Shown: positions 1-12,900 of the stretch, one piece after another
How positions within the stretch are numbered: position 1 is the first letter of the stretch
Layout of the letters: the number at the start of each line of letters is the position of its first letter
DNA from: Actinostola sp. cb2023
Lineage: Eukaryota > Cnidaria > Anthozoa > Actiniaria > Actinostolidae
Assembly: GCA_033675265.1 (NCBI GenBank)
Contig: JAUJYZ010000434.1
Span: 186,001 to 250,000 of the forward strand
Reading direction: 5' to 3'
DNA length: 64,000 nt
Translations under genes and position numbers: made by a program
The notes under the pieces: generated by a model
Database searches by the model: none
Told to the model about the DNA's origin: nothing
Seen by the model: the letters and a program-made list of their open reading frames with translations, nothing else

Positions 1-939
1 CAATTCTATATTAAGGTTATTCTTTATTGCATGACCGGAGTTCACCAGGTCACTAATCTAATGGTTTTATGTTCACCACATTCTGGTCATGCATAGTGAG
101 TACTCATTTACATAGATTGGTCATCCATGAATATCACGTAAGAAAAAGACAACATATGACTATCCTTCCTACATGGATAACTTTATTCACCACACCCTGA
201 ACTCAGAATAATTCCCTACTCAAATAATATCCTTGAAAAAGTGATTCATTTCTGCATAATCAGGACATTCTGTTTATTTGCCCTTCCAATGTTTGACCTG
301 TGATGTCATGGTGAAAAAGTGCTCACTCAAGTGTGGAGAAAACAAAAGCCCATCACAGAGGGTGGCTTAATTGATTCTAAATTCTCCCAAACATGCATAA
401 GTGACAAGATATTATTCAAAGGGGAGCATAATTGTACCATATCTAGTCATTCTTATCATACAGCTAGGGAGAGATTGTGTTTTAATCAGTGTTATTAAAG
501 TTAATAATGTTAGAGTTTAATATTTAAGCTGTTTGACTGGTGTAATTCAATTGACTACAACAGACTAGGATTGTGAGAAAGTGTTTCTTTGATCTGGGTG
601 ATATTTTTCAACATGAAACGAACCCAACCAGATTTGGTATCACTTTCCGCATTGTGAACGAGGCTTAGATTTCCAGCTGAATTAGCATATGACACAGACG
701 ACTCCAACTCCCACCATAACCTATAAAACATCTTAGTTATCTGAAAATGATTTGAGAGAGAATGGTGAAGCCATTTGGATGCTGTAGCCAGTCAACAGCA
801 GTGGTAAAATGATGGGGTTTTGTGATTTCTACCTCATTGCTTTGCTTGATTCACTGATCGTCCAAGAACTTCATTACTCCCAAGGTTTACTCCTCAGAGT
901 TGCATGTAATTGTCGTGTTTCTGTCTTTCTCTTTAACAG
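1..939 (+). other. intron sequence of the DLG gene, upstream of the first visible exon
   Basis: AT-rich sequence with no coding stretch I can support. It ends in a pyrimidine-rich run and an AG acceptor at 938-939 that opens the first visible DLG exon. The N-terminal exons of the gene (in this family an L27 domain or alternative N-terminus) must lie before the window. Confidence 0.6.
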
Positions 940-3900
940 TCAGAGCCCCTTCCACCAGCAACACAGACCGATGGAACGAGCAAGGTAACATTTTCATGAT
1001 CATCAGCCTTGTATTGTGTCTTTTCAACCCTCCCTAACTTGACAGTCAAGACCTTGTGGTTTTGCTATCAATCAGAAATATTCTTCATTTGAATTCTGAT
1101 TTCTCATGATTATACTCTGATTTCTATCAATTCTTTAACCCTTCTTTTCACTTAGTAATATACTATGACATGATTTCTAATTGGAATAAAATGTTCAATA
1201 TTCAGTGAAGGTTGTTTCTTTCAAAATCACTGTGGCTGCCATCTTCTTTACTCAAGTGTAGTCTCATTTTGCTCATACAATAAATTCAAACCCCTCACGG
1301 TGTTATTTCATGGATTTATACTATTAATGTTTTAGCTGATTGAATGAACAAACATTTTATTATTTCTGTGTGGGGTTTTGAAGCTTTTTAGTATTTATTC
1401 TAAACAGGAATAATGTACATTGTAACACTTAAATATGCATACCTTGTTCATTGCATGACAAAAATTCACATTCAAACTCAGTGGAATGAATAATATTGAA
1501 TTTAGGTCTTTCATTCCCACAGCATTCTTACCTGCTGTACTCTAATCATACCTTGATTAGTTTGTTTCTGTGCTCTGTAATTAGCAAGATGGTGTTGTTG
1601 ACATACTGTTAAGATTTTTGACTCAATTCATTTTCAACTACAATTAGGAAAAAAGAAAGATCAAAACAAGTACCATTGGTTTCAGCTACATTTATTTTTA
1701 CACTTCTTGATCATGTTTAGGAAGTGTCTTGCAGAGATGTTCAAACGTGCTGTTACTAAGTAATGATTTCAGAACATTTGACAAGCTGGTTCTTATATGG
1801 TTGCAGGGACTTCATTTATGATTTAATAGTTTCACCATTGAATGGATGCAGTCTTGTCTGTCAATTCAAAGCTGTAAATTATATAATGACCATATACGAC
1901 CAAGAAATTGCCATTCTTGAAAGTAAAATTGGCATCTCCAATTTAATCATAAGGAAATAAGATTGTAGTATTGACATACAGTCCACTTACACCTTAAATT
2001 TTCATTTCATCCTTTCAAACCATGTTTTTAAAAGTAATCTCCCCTCATCCTTATGTGTATCTAGTGCCAAAAGATCCAGCGGTGGTTACTTTTGATATCT
2101 ATTGTATTTAGTATCAGTGTTGCATCTGCTGTGAGCCATTACGATAATGGTACCTGTATTTAATGTTTGTAGGAAAATGAAGCGCCACCACCTAGCGATG
2201 ACCATGAATTTATTGATATTCATCTGGAAAGAGTAAGTAGAAGGCAGTGGTTACTATCTATTTTTGTGTGTTTGTGTAAACACTTGGGATGATGATTAAC
2301 TGTATTCAATGCTTTTCCAATGCTGTTATTTGAACCACAATATCTATTGGCATCGACATACACACTTCACAATTACATTGTTGGGTGTTGATGTATTGAT
2401 GACATCCACGTTTTTAGTTTTCTAATTTATCTCTCAAATTCTTAATTTATTTTTATTTTTACTCAAAATCTCTTTGCTGGAACCCAAAGACTTTCACTAT
2501 TCTTTGTGGTTGAGCTTTTCAAATTCTGAATCACAAAATTAATTTATACTCTTTTTTGTAACTAAGAACTTCTACTGTACAGACACTTTATATCATTTCA
2601 CTCAAAAAATAATTGTAACATTTGAGTTGATAAGTGTATCTACTGTGTTCTTATATCTAACAGAGTATGAATTTCTGTCTGTATATTTGCTTACATGAAG
2701 AAAGAAACAATGATCTTTCATTGGGTGTTATTTTTTTTCATGCTCACAAAATTGTGTTGCTAAATGTTAAAACTTACTATCTTTTCTTACTATCTTTTCT
2801 TACTATCTTTTCTTACTATCTTTTCGTACTATACTTTTCTTACTATACTTTTCTTAGCCTAAACTGCTGTAAATGTATTTTTGAAGAGAAAAAAATGTAT
2901 TTTTGAATACACTTGTAACTTGACGTTTAAGTGAATGTTTGAACTGTGTTGTTTCTATCTGTCTGAATATTTGTCTATGTTTTTTGTAATAATAATAATA
3001 ATAATAATAATTTCTTAAAAATGCATTAACCGAAGTCTCAATGCTTTTTACAACAAACCCCGATGTTTTCAAATGTATCAATGTGTTGTTAATGTTATAA
3101 GTGTTGTACCCAACATTGATTCAACGCAATGTACTATCAGAGCTCTAACTGAAGGACTTCAAACACTTCTGTTCTTAGTTTAGCAAATGTATATACTCTC
3201 CTAAGAGGATTACTGTCGGTGGCGATAAATGTATCAGCTTTATTGTTAGTATTGCTCTTTATTTTGCACACCTACCAATAGTGAACTAAGCTATATATTG
3301 TAACCCCAGGGGAGAACTAACTTGTCTAGAAAAGTGACAGGGATTTGGGGGATTTGAAGTTTATGACGTGTTACAGTAGAATCATGCTATCTCGAAACGG
3401 AACCGGAACAGATATTTATTACAAATTGAACCTTGGATTTGCAGACAATGAAATTGGACATCATTTTTTTACCTCATTTTTTTTCTTTTGAATTATTTTC
3501 CCTTTGTCTTGAACCACACTTTATTGATTGGAAACATTTTCCTAGTAATTTTAGTGTTCAAGATAGCAGTGCTCAACTGTATCTTAGGGGATAATAATAA
3601 TAATAATAATAATCAATTTATATAGCGGGATGTGAAATTCTGTATGATATGCATGACATGACAACAGTGTTGTTACTGATGTATCATTATCCACATTTGT
3701 TGTACCCTTGGGTATTACTCTGGGATGAAAAAAATGGTGGGGTGGGGGGGGGGGGGGGGACGGAGGAGGAGGGGGGGGGGGGGGTTAACTGCATGTAATA
3801 ATAATTGCGGACATTGCATTGTCAGAAAACTATGGCTTCATTTATGTTTCTCTCACCTGGACCTTGGTTTCCAACTTAGAAACTCTGTTTTGGATTAGAA

Positions 3901-6900
3901 TAACCTGAATTTGCATGGCTTAATTTTGTTCTTTATTCTATGCAAAACAAATTGAAACATTGCGAAGCAATTGAAGGGGTCCGAGTAAGAACGATGTAAG
4001 TGATCACTGATCAAATCCTAATTTCTCCTTTAGAATCTTTGAATTCTAAAGGAGAATTCTAAAGGTTACATGGTACAACCCACCTTACAGCAGAAATATA
4101 GAAACAAATGTTGGAAAGTGCTTTCTCAATCTCGTCGATCAACACTTCCCCAAAACAAACCCGCTGCATAAAATCTTCAACCGAAATACGCTGAAATTAA
4201 GCTACAGCTGTATGACTAACATCAAAACCATCATAACCAACCACAATAAAACAGAAATATGCAAATCGAAGCCAACCGAAATTAAAAAACCAAACTGCAA
4301 GTGCCGTGACAAGTCCAAGTGCCCTATGAAGGGAAATTGCGAAGATACAAGCATCATATATCAGGCCATAGTAACCACACCAGACACTAAAGAATCATAT
4401 ATCGGTCTCTGTGACACTTCATTTAAAATCAGATATAGCAATCATATATGTTCATTCAAGCACGATAGATATAAGCACGTAACCGAACTCAGTAAACACA
4501 TATGGAGCCTAAAAGACCAAAACATTAACTATGACATTTCATGGCGCAAAGTAAAGCAAACCAATGCATATACAGTACTAATGTAAGCAAAAGATGCAAT
4601 TTATGTTTATGGGAAAATATTTTATCATCTGTAAACCCAGCATGGCTTCGCTCAATAAGAAGAGTGAATTAATGTCAAAATGTAGACACGCGAAGAAATT
4701 CCTTCTGAATACTCCCATTACTTAAATGTTATTGTAAACGCACCCAAGCTATTAACGCGCCAATATAATTAGTCACGCATATTTAGTCACGCATATAATG
4801 TATTAATTTTGTTCTATATCTCGATGAATCTCTATTTCTCTGGCAGTTGCCTGATGATCGTGTTACTTGTAACATGTGAAACTCCGAGTAGCAGATAAAA
4901 TGTTTTTACAATCTTAACTACTTCGTACATTCAGTTATATATATATATATATATATACTCAATCTGCAGACAGTATATAAAATTATACAAATTAATCAGA
5001 GTACTTCTTGATTCACATGATGTTTATTTCCACTACAACGCTGTTTCGTGCGGACGGTGTAGAAACACCGTCCGTACTCTTCAGGTGGCAATGCGTGAAT
5101 AATTCCACAAAGATTGTTACATAGATTGACAGAAAGGTCATGTTACGTGTGTTGCATGCTATAGCGCGCACGCTAGATAGGTACTATATATAGATGTTAT
5201 ACGAATTCCAGCAGATATTTGTTACAATGTCTACAACCGCTCGTGAGTTCATTATGCTTGTTAAGTGTGCAAAGGTCAGGTTTACATAAGATATAATATT
5301 TCTCAGTTAAGCATAAATTACAACGTTTAGTGGCGTTAGAATACGATTTAGCTTTCTTGATAACTTTCCACTTAATTTCATACGTTTCGTTATTGTCCTT
5401 TAGTGTATATACTGCATGGTCACCGTCACTGCATGAAACCACCAAAGATTTTATACAAATCACAGACACAGCATGCATGACTCGTAGCTTGCAGTGAATA
5501 TTTCATGTTAGTAGAATTTTTAAAGATCTCTTCTAATTGTGAGTTGTAACTATAGGGTGGCGCTGGACTAGGATTCAGTATAGCCGGTGGTACGGATAAC
5601 CCTCACATAGATGACGATTATGGTATATATATAACAAAAGTGATCAAGGGCGGGGCTGCGGCTCAGGATGGCCGACTACAAGTCAATGACTGTATTATGG
5701 CTGTCAATGGCGTAAATACTGTTAATGTTTCTCATCAAGAAGCTGTCGATGCACTCAAGGCTGCTGGTGGTCTTGTTACCCTGGTAAAGCTGTCTTGTCT
5801 TTGCTTGCCGTACTATGTACTTATTGACTGAGTGGGAGGGCTGGACAGGAATATATTTGGCTTGAGGTCATGGCTGTCAAGGTCATGGCTGTAAGGACCA
5901 AGAGCAGTGAGGTCCATGCTGAATGACCAAGAGCCAAATATTTTCCCATCCTGCCCGACCTAACTCAGTCAATAAGCATTTTATCATATGACCCACCCAA
6001 CCCTCTTTTTCCAATGGTTTTATTAAGAGCGCGCAAGTCAGGAAATACAGCTTTTTCCGGACCAGCTTTTACACCATCATGTCCGGCCCCCATCATGTGA
6101 CTTTTTTCAGTGGTTTTATTTTATGAACTTTCCTTACTTATTTGACTTGTACATTATGTATTGATGTTACTTATGATTCTAGCCCAGTTCTCATATGACC
6201 AGGGAATCATTAGTCCTTAATCATTAGATTATCCAGATTATCCTGATATGTCAGGATTGTCCCAGAAATCAGGGACGTACAGATATTGGGAGAATGGAAC
6301 AGTTCCTGAATTGTATTACTTGTCTTCATGATCAGCTTCAGAGGGCCACTTGTTTGTTAGCATATGCTATTTGTTTGTCACCCTCTTTTAAATAGTATTA
6401 TTATTATATAGTTTTGTAGCTACAGAGGGCCACTTGTTTGTTAGCATATGCTATTTGTTTGTCACCCTCTTTTAAATAAAGACTATTATTATTATTATTA
6501 CCCCAAACCATTGAGTCATTCATGACTCTGCAAGGTTCAACTTCTCCATTCGTCTAGGATTTTCCTGACATACATGAGAACCAGACTTTGTCATCTTGGC
6601 GCATGAGGCTGATTCTTGTTGACTTGATTTTTTAGTCATTGAATTTCTTGTGCTTGATTTGTCAGAACATCAAGAGAAAAACACCAAAAGGAAAAACTCC
6701 ACAAAAAGAAGAGATTAAACTTTCTAAAGGCAGTAAAGGTAGTGACTTTTGACTCCCCAACACCTCCCTCTTGAGCTGTGCTCATTTGATAAATATGTTA
6801 TTGAAGCTGGGACTCCCTGCAAGAACAGAGTAAGTGACTTGAGATCAAAACCCAAATTCTCCTTTGAAATTCAAAGAATCTCAAGGAGAATTTAGATTTT

Positions 6901-9900
6901 GATCAGAGATTACTTACATTGTTCTTGCAGGGAGTCCTTCAATTTCATCAATATTTCAAAAAAAGAACTTACGGTATTTCTCTTCCTCTACTCCTGTCTC
7001 TTCAGAAGTCCCCCCTTAGGCTGAACTTCTGATATGATTTATATATTCATTTTCCCAGGCCTTGGCTTTAGTATTGCTGGTGGCCATGGCAACCAGCACG
7101 TCCCTGGGGACAATGGTATATACATTACTAAGATTATTGACGGCGGAGCAGCCCAACAAGATGGAAGACTACAAGTTGGTGATAAGATTATAAGTGTAAG
7201 TGTTTGATCACCACCAGGTTTCCTCAGTCCTCCTTGGATGCCATCTGTGGAATTTAACTACTCAAAGGCACTACTATAGTGTGTGATACCCCCTCCCCCC
7301 CCTGCCCCTGCCCTGTGCTCATATATCATATAGGGAAGTTAATGCAGTACTCATCTTATTGGCCAACTACGATTCACTGATGATTCAACAATGATTCACC
7401 TACGACTCATCAAAAACATGGCACACTAAAATGTATAATATATTATATATATTGATTCATTCATTACATCGCTGTAACTTTATCTTGGAAAACTTGAATC
7501 TTGAAGATCTGGTTCAAAGGCATATCACTTGATTTCATGTCAATTTTTGTTCTTATTGAGAAGTCCCAGTTGTTCAGAGAGTTGGTTATCCACTCCTTTA
7601 TAAGACCACTGTCTTGTACATGCACTCAACAAGCTATTAAAGCACCCCACCTACCCTTTGCTCAATGATCCTAAAGTACTGACAGCTTAACTACAATTGA
7701 CTTGATAGGTTAATGATGGAAATCTTGAAGACGTTTCACACGAAGATGCTGTGGCAGTACTCAAAGCAACCAAAGAACAAGTGATTATAGTTATTAGTAG
7801 AATTACTGCATACTACAGCCAAGATGAAACAAGTATACCAACACCCATAGTATTACCTGAGCCAATACCACCCCCACCAAGTGAGTATAGTTATTAGTAG
7901 AATTACTGCATACTACAGCCAAGATGAAACAAGTACACCAACACCCATAGTATTACCTGAGCCAATACCACCCCAACCAAGTGAGTATAGTTATTAGTAG
8001 AATTACTGCATACTACAGCCAAGATGAAACAAGTACACCAACACCCATAGTATCACCTGAGCCAATACCACCCCAACCAAGTGAGTATAGTTATTAGTAG
8101 AATTACTGCATACTACAGCCAAGATGAAACAAGTACACCAACACCCATAGTATTACCTGAGCCAATACCACCCCAACCAAGTGAGTATAGTTATTAGTAG
8201 AATTACTGCATACTACAGCCAAGATAAAACAAGTACACCAACACCCATAGTATCACCAATACCACCCCAACTAATTCAGCCAATAGAAAACACTGATACT
8301 ACAGCCAGACTTTAAACATTTGCCACAGACCGAGGTAGTGTAAGCCAAGGAAACAGAAATTATGTCACAATATTAATATAATTCCCTAGTTAGTGTGTTT
8401 TAAATAGATTAAAATATATTGTCTTGTTTGATATGCATTCCAGCACCACCTTCAACACCTAAAGCTGGTGAGAATGGTGACATAACCAACACATACCCAC
8501 CCAGATCCCTGCAGTAGAAAAGACAAATACATTAACTAAAAAGACAACCACTGTTCCAGAAGATGATGACTTTACAAGGTCAGTCAATCTAATACAAACA
8601 GACCGAGGAAATCTATAACACAGTGAAAAAGAGTACTTAACTTTACTGATGTTTCGATTAAGAGCAAGACGAAGGGCTAAGGCTTGAAACGTCAATAAAG
8701 TTAAGTACATTTTATTAGGATTCGTATAGGAAAATGTGCTGAATTGCAATGCAAAGCCATCCAATGCATTTTCCAAACAAAATCTTAGAAAACGTTTTTA
8801 ATCTCATTTCTCCTGTGTCAGACATTATGAGCTGAAACATCACCCTTTTACCAATTTCGAGCTGCTCTTTTCATTTCTGGAGTTCATTTTGACACTACTG
8901 TTCGATTTATGGGGGTTGGGGTCACATGACCTCTTAGTGTAAGTGGCCTATAGAGTACTAAAGTCATGACGTCATAAAACGTAATTTTTGTTTTATAATT
9001 TTTTGATTTCCAGTTCAGATAGAATATCATGAAAGAAGTTCACACACCAATTTTTATGACAATCGGTTAAATAAGGTCAAGATATGGCCAGTTGAATATA
9101 TAATTTGCCTTAACAAATCACTGTATTTTCGGCTCCGTTCTTAACTTTAGGAACGGAGCCGAAAATATAGTGATTTGTTAAGGCAAATTATATATTCAAC
9201 TGGCCATATCTTGACCGCTATTTAACCGATTGTCATAAAAATTGGTGTGTGAACTTCTTTCATGATATTCTATCTGAACTGGAAATCAAAAATTTATAAA
9301 AGCAAAATTAATTGTTTCGTGACGTCACACTTTAGTACTCTATTGCCTCAGCCTTGGTATACTAACTTGTTGTACTCCATATTTAGGGAGGTCAGGAGAA
9401 TCATCCTCAACAAGGGACCCAGTGGTCTTGGGTTCAATATCGTTGGTGGCGAAGGTGGAGAGGGGATATTTGTATCGTTTATATTGGCTGGAGGTGTAGC
9501 AGATCTCAGTGGAGAGCTAAGACGAGGCGACCAAATCCTAGCAGTAAGTACATAGTACAGTAGTGGCATAGGGAGAGAGAGGGTTGTCCAGAGGGAGGGG
9601 AGGGGGAGGGGCAGTTGTCCAGAGGGCTGTCCACGCGTTTTTAAATATCTTCAACAATTTCATCCATAAAATTAGTCTTATTATTTACCTCAATAGTCCC
9701 CTTCACAGTTCCCTGCGCCATCTTGAAAGGTAGCCATGCCTTTGCATCGAAGCGAGAGCAACTGTGACCTTACAATAATAGAGACATATGAATAATAATT
9801 GTCCATGGTGTTCAAAATGGTCTCTATCATTGCAAGGTCACCGTTGGTCTCGCTTCGATGCAAAGGCACGGTTACCTTTCAAGATGGCACTGGGAACTGT

Positions 9901-12900
9901 GAGGGGACTATTATACAAAACTGGATATTTTGGGTGCCACCTCATTATGAATGTCACTTGAATTTGCTTCACCGCAATGTTCTTGTTTGGTACAAGACGT
10001 TCATGAAGAATATGGCTGGAAATAGAAGCTCCCATGATCCTTCAGGATAACATACTTTATTCACTTGACTGTTTTCAGGTGAATGACACAGAGTTAGCTA
10101 CTGCTACGCATGAACAAGCAGCAACAGCATTGAAGACCGCTGGTAGTACAGTTACCATAACAACACAATACAAACCTGAAGGTAAAAGCTGTTCTTACTT
10201 TATATATGTCACGCCATTCAACCAATGAATGACAGTCACACAATCTCATTCAACCAATGAATGACGGTCACACAATCTCATTTAACCAATGAATGATGGT
10301 CACACAATCTCATTTAACCAATGAATGACGGTCACACAATCTCATTTAACAATGAATGACGGTAACACAAACTCATTTATTGTATCTAGTGGGCCAAATT
10401 GGAAACCAGTATTGTTGTATTGCTGTATTTGTAAACCCACTCAAAATAAAGATTATTATTTATTATTATTTATTTAGCCAATGAATGACGGTCACATTAT
10501 CGTTTAGCCAATGAATGACGGTCACACAATCTCATTTACTGTCACGGTGGTTCGAAATGATTCAGATGTCACGCACGTCAATATTTTTCGTTTCAATGGT
10601 TCAGTGGTTTCATTGTCCCGCTCACGGCTGCCAACATACATATCGTCACGTTCATTCAAATTGCTTTAGAGTTGTCACGCATTGAGTTCGTGTACAGATT
10701 GTCCTGAGATCTTGTCAAGTTTTCTTCACAACGTCCGAGAGGTTAGGCCTTCACACTCTACTGCATGGCAGCTGGTTGAAGGTGTTTTATGAATGTACTC
10801 AACCTTAGCGTATAGTTTATCGGCTAGCAATTCTACAGTCGACAATGGGCTTGTAACACCTGCCACGTGACTTCTTAAATTTTCACCGAAGACAAACGAA
10901 AATACCATAACTTGAAAGATCATACTAAAATTAGTAAAAGTTGAAAATTTGAAAAGAATCAAGCAAATAAGAAAAACGTTAACGGCTTTCAAAGTTTCCC
11001 GCTTTGACAAGGATTTGTATGGGTTTTTCGCTTGCGCTTGGAAGGCAAGCTGTTGCCTTCCAACATACATTTCCATACAAAAAAGGCAAAGTTTGAATGC
11101 CTGTAACTATTGCCCTATTTATGTATTTCCCTTCAAACTTTCCACTTTTACTAACTTTAGCATGCTCTTTCCAGTTATGGTATTTTCGTTTGTCTGCGGT
11201 GAAAATTTAAAAAGTCACGTGACAGGTGGTACAAGCCCATTGGTGGGTTAGTAGAAAATCTATATGATATCAAATGTTTGTATACATTTTCACTTATCTA
11301 AACACACTCTTACCCAATCAATAACCTGAAGCGACAGCCACCTGTTAGGACTTTGCCATGACCCCCTGCCTCTTACACCAAGTAAATTCCTTTTCACTTC
11401 TCGCGATGAAAGCTTAGAAATGACCGTCTGCTTTTCGCGGTCAATCATCAGTTAATAACTGTTCGTAGACGCTGTGTTTTGACTGCCAGAGGCGTTATTG
11501 TTGAAGTGCGTTTGTCAAAGAGTGAAGTCCAGCTAAATTGAGTTTTGGATTCACCGTAAGGGTCGTGTGTAGTGGGAAGAGGTAAATCATATTTCTTGGT
11601 TTATTATTAAGGAGTCAATTTCTTGATTACTTGTCATACAAGTTCGAAGACCGCAGTCAATTTATGCTCAAGAATTTGTGTGTTTGCGGGTTTGTGTGTC
11701 ATATGAGTTTATAAGTCAAACGAGCCATCTGTTTCTAATTTCATTCGCTGTTATGTTCAATGCCTTGTTCGGAGGTGCTTTTATTTACAAACTACGCTCG
11801 ATTGGACACTTCTATTTGGTTTGAAGACCTTGAAGTCTTATGATCGATTCGTAGGGCCGACGTGTTCAATACGTTCAACCGATAACATGCTCTAAGACTT
11901 GTGATATTTGAGAATATTGTGGTAGGATTTCTAGTTGCACTACGAACTGTTGTTTGATCAGCTGCTTCTCTCTGATCATATGCAATAAGACTGTTGTCGA
12001 CCTAAAACCACTGGACACACTGAATATGAACAGTACTTTCCTCAAGTAATTTGCATTTTGTTGTGAGTTGGGTCGATTTGAGCAAACAAACTTGTATTAC
12101 GGGGTATTCTTACGAGCGAATTTCGCATTTACTTGCAGAATACAACCAGTTTGAAGCCAAGATTCACCATCTTCGTGAAAAGATGATGAACAGTAACAAC
12201 GCTGGCGTTGTAACGTCAGTAAAACGACAACTCTATGTCAGGTAAGGGTGACACTGTCCTCTAGTCTATCCTCTCTGATTCATCAAAACAGAATGTAATT
12301 GTGTTGTCAGCATAGTTGTTGATCTATTCCTGACAACCATCGACCCGTGTAACTATGGCACGCGTGAAGATATTAAACACTGGAGGGAAAAATGCCCGCG
12401 ATCCTCAGACCTCGCAAATTAATAGTCAGTCATTTTCAAAATTTTCACCAAGGTTTTGGTCATTTCCAAAGAATTTGTAAGGTTTTTATTATTATTTATT
12501 TTTTGAATTTTTGTTTGAATTTCCAATGAATTTGCAAGGTTTATAATAAACTCTTTTTAAAAACTAACAAACCAGTGGCCCCTGGCAATAAGTATAAATA
12601 GTCAATATTAATATATAAATAAGTAAATTGAACACAAATTGAAAAAGGTTTGAATTTCTGTAACCTGACCAGATAATCGAGAACCAAATATGACAAAACT
12701 CTTCAAATAAACCTGCGGCCATACGAGGGCATGACCCATCCCTGTTTCTTTTCTACCCTTCCATCAATCAATGGTAACGTTATTTTATAATCAACCGCCG
12801 TAAAAATACCAGTCCCGTAGTGTCTTCCTTGTGGGACAGGACGGGGGAGTGGGGGGCTACTCCTAGTGACCCAACAGAGATCACTGACTGGCCAAGTGTA

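Noticed and set aside
9262..9386. Extension of the PDZ3 exon upstream in the open frame
   Set aside because: That frame runs through a foldback element; the ATTTAG acceptor at 9381-9386 gives the correct phase with the preceding exon.
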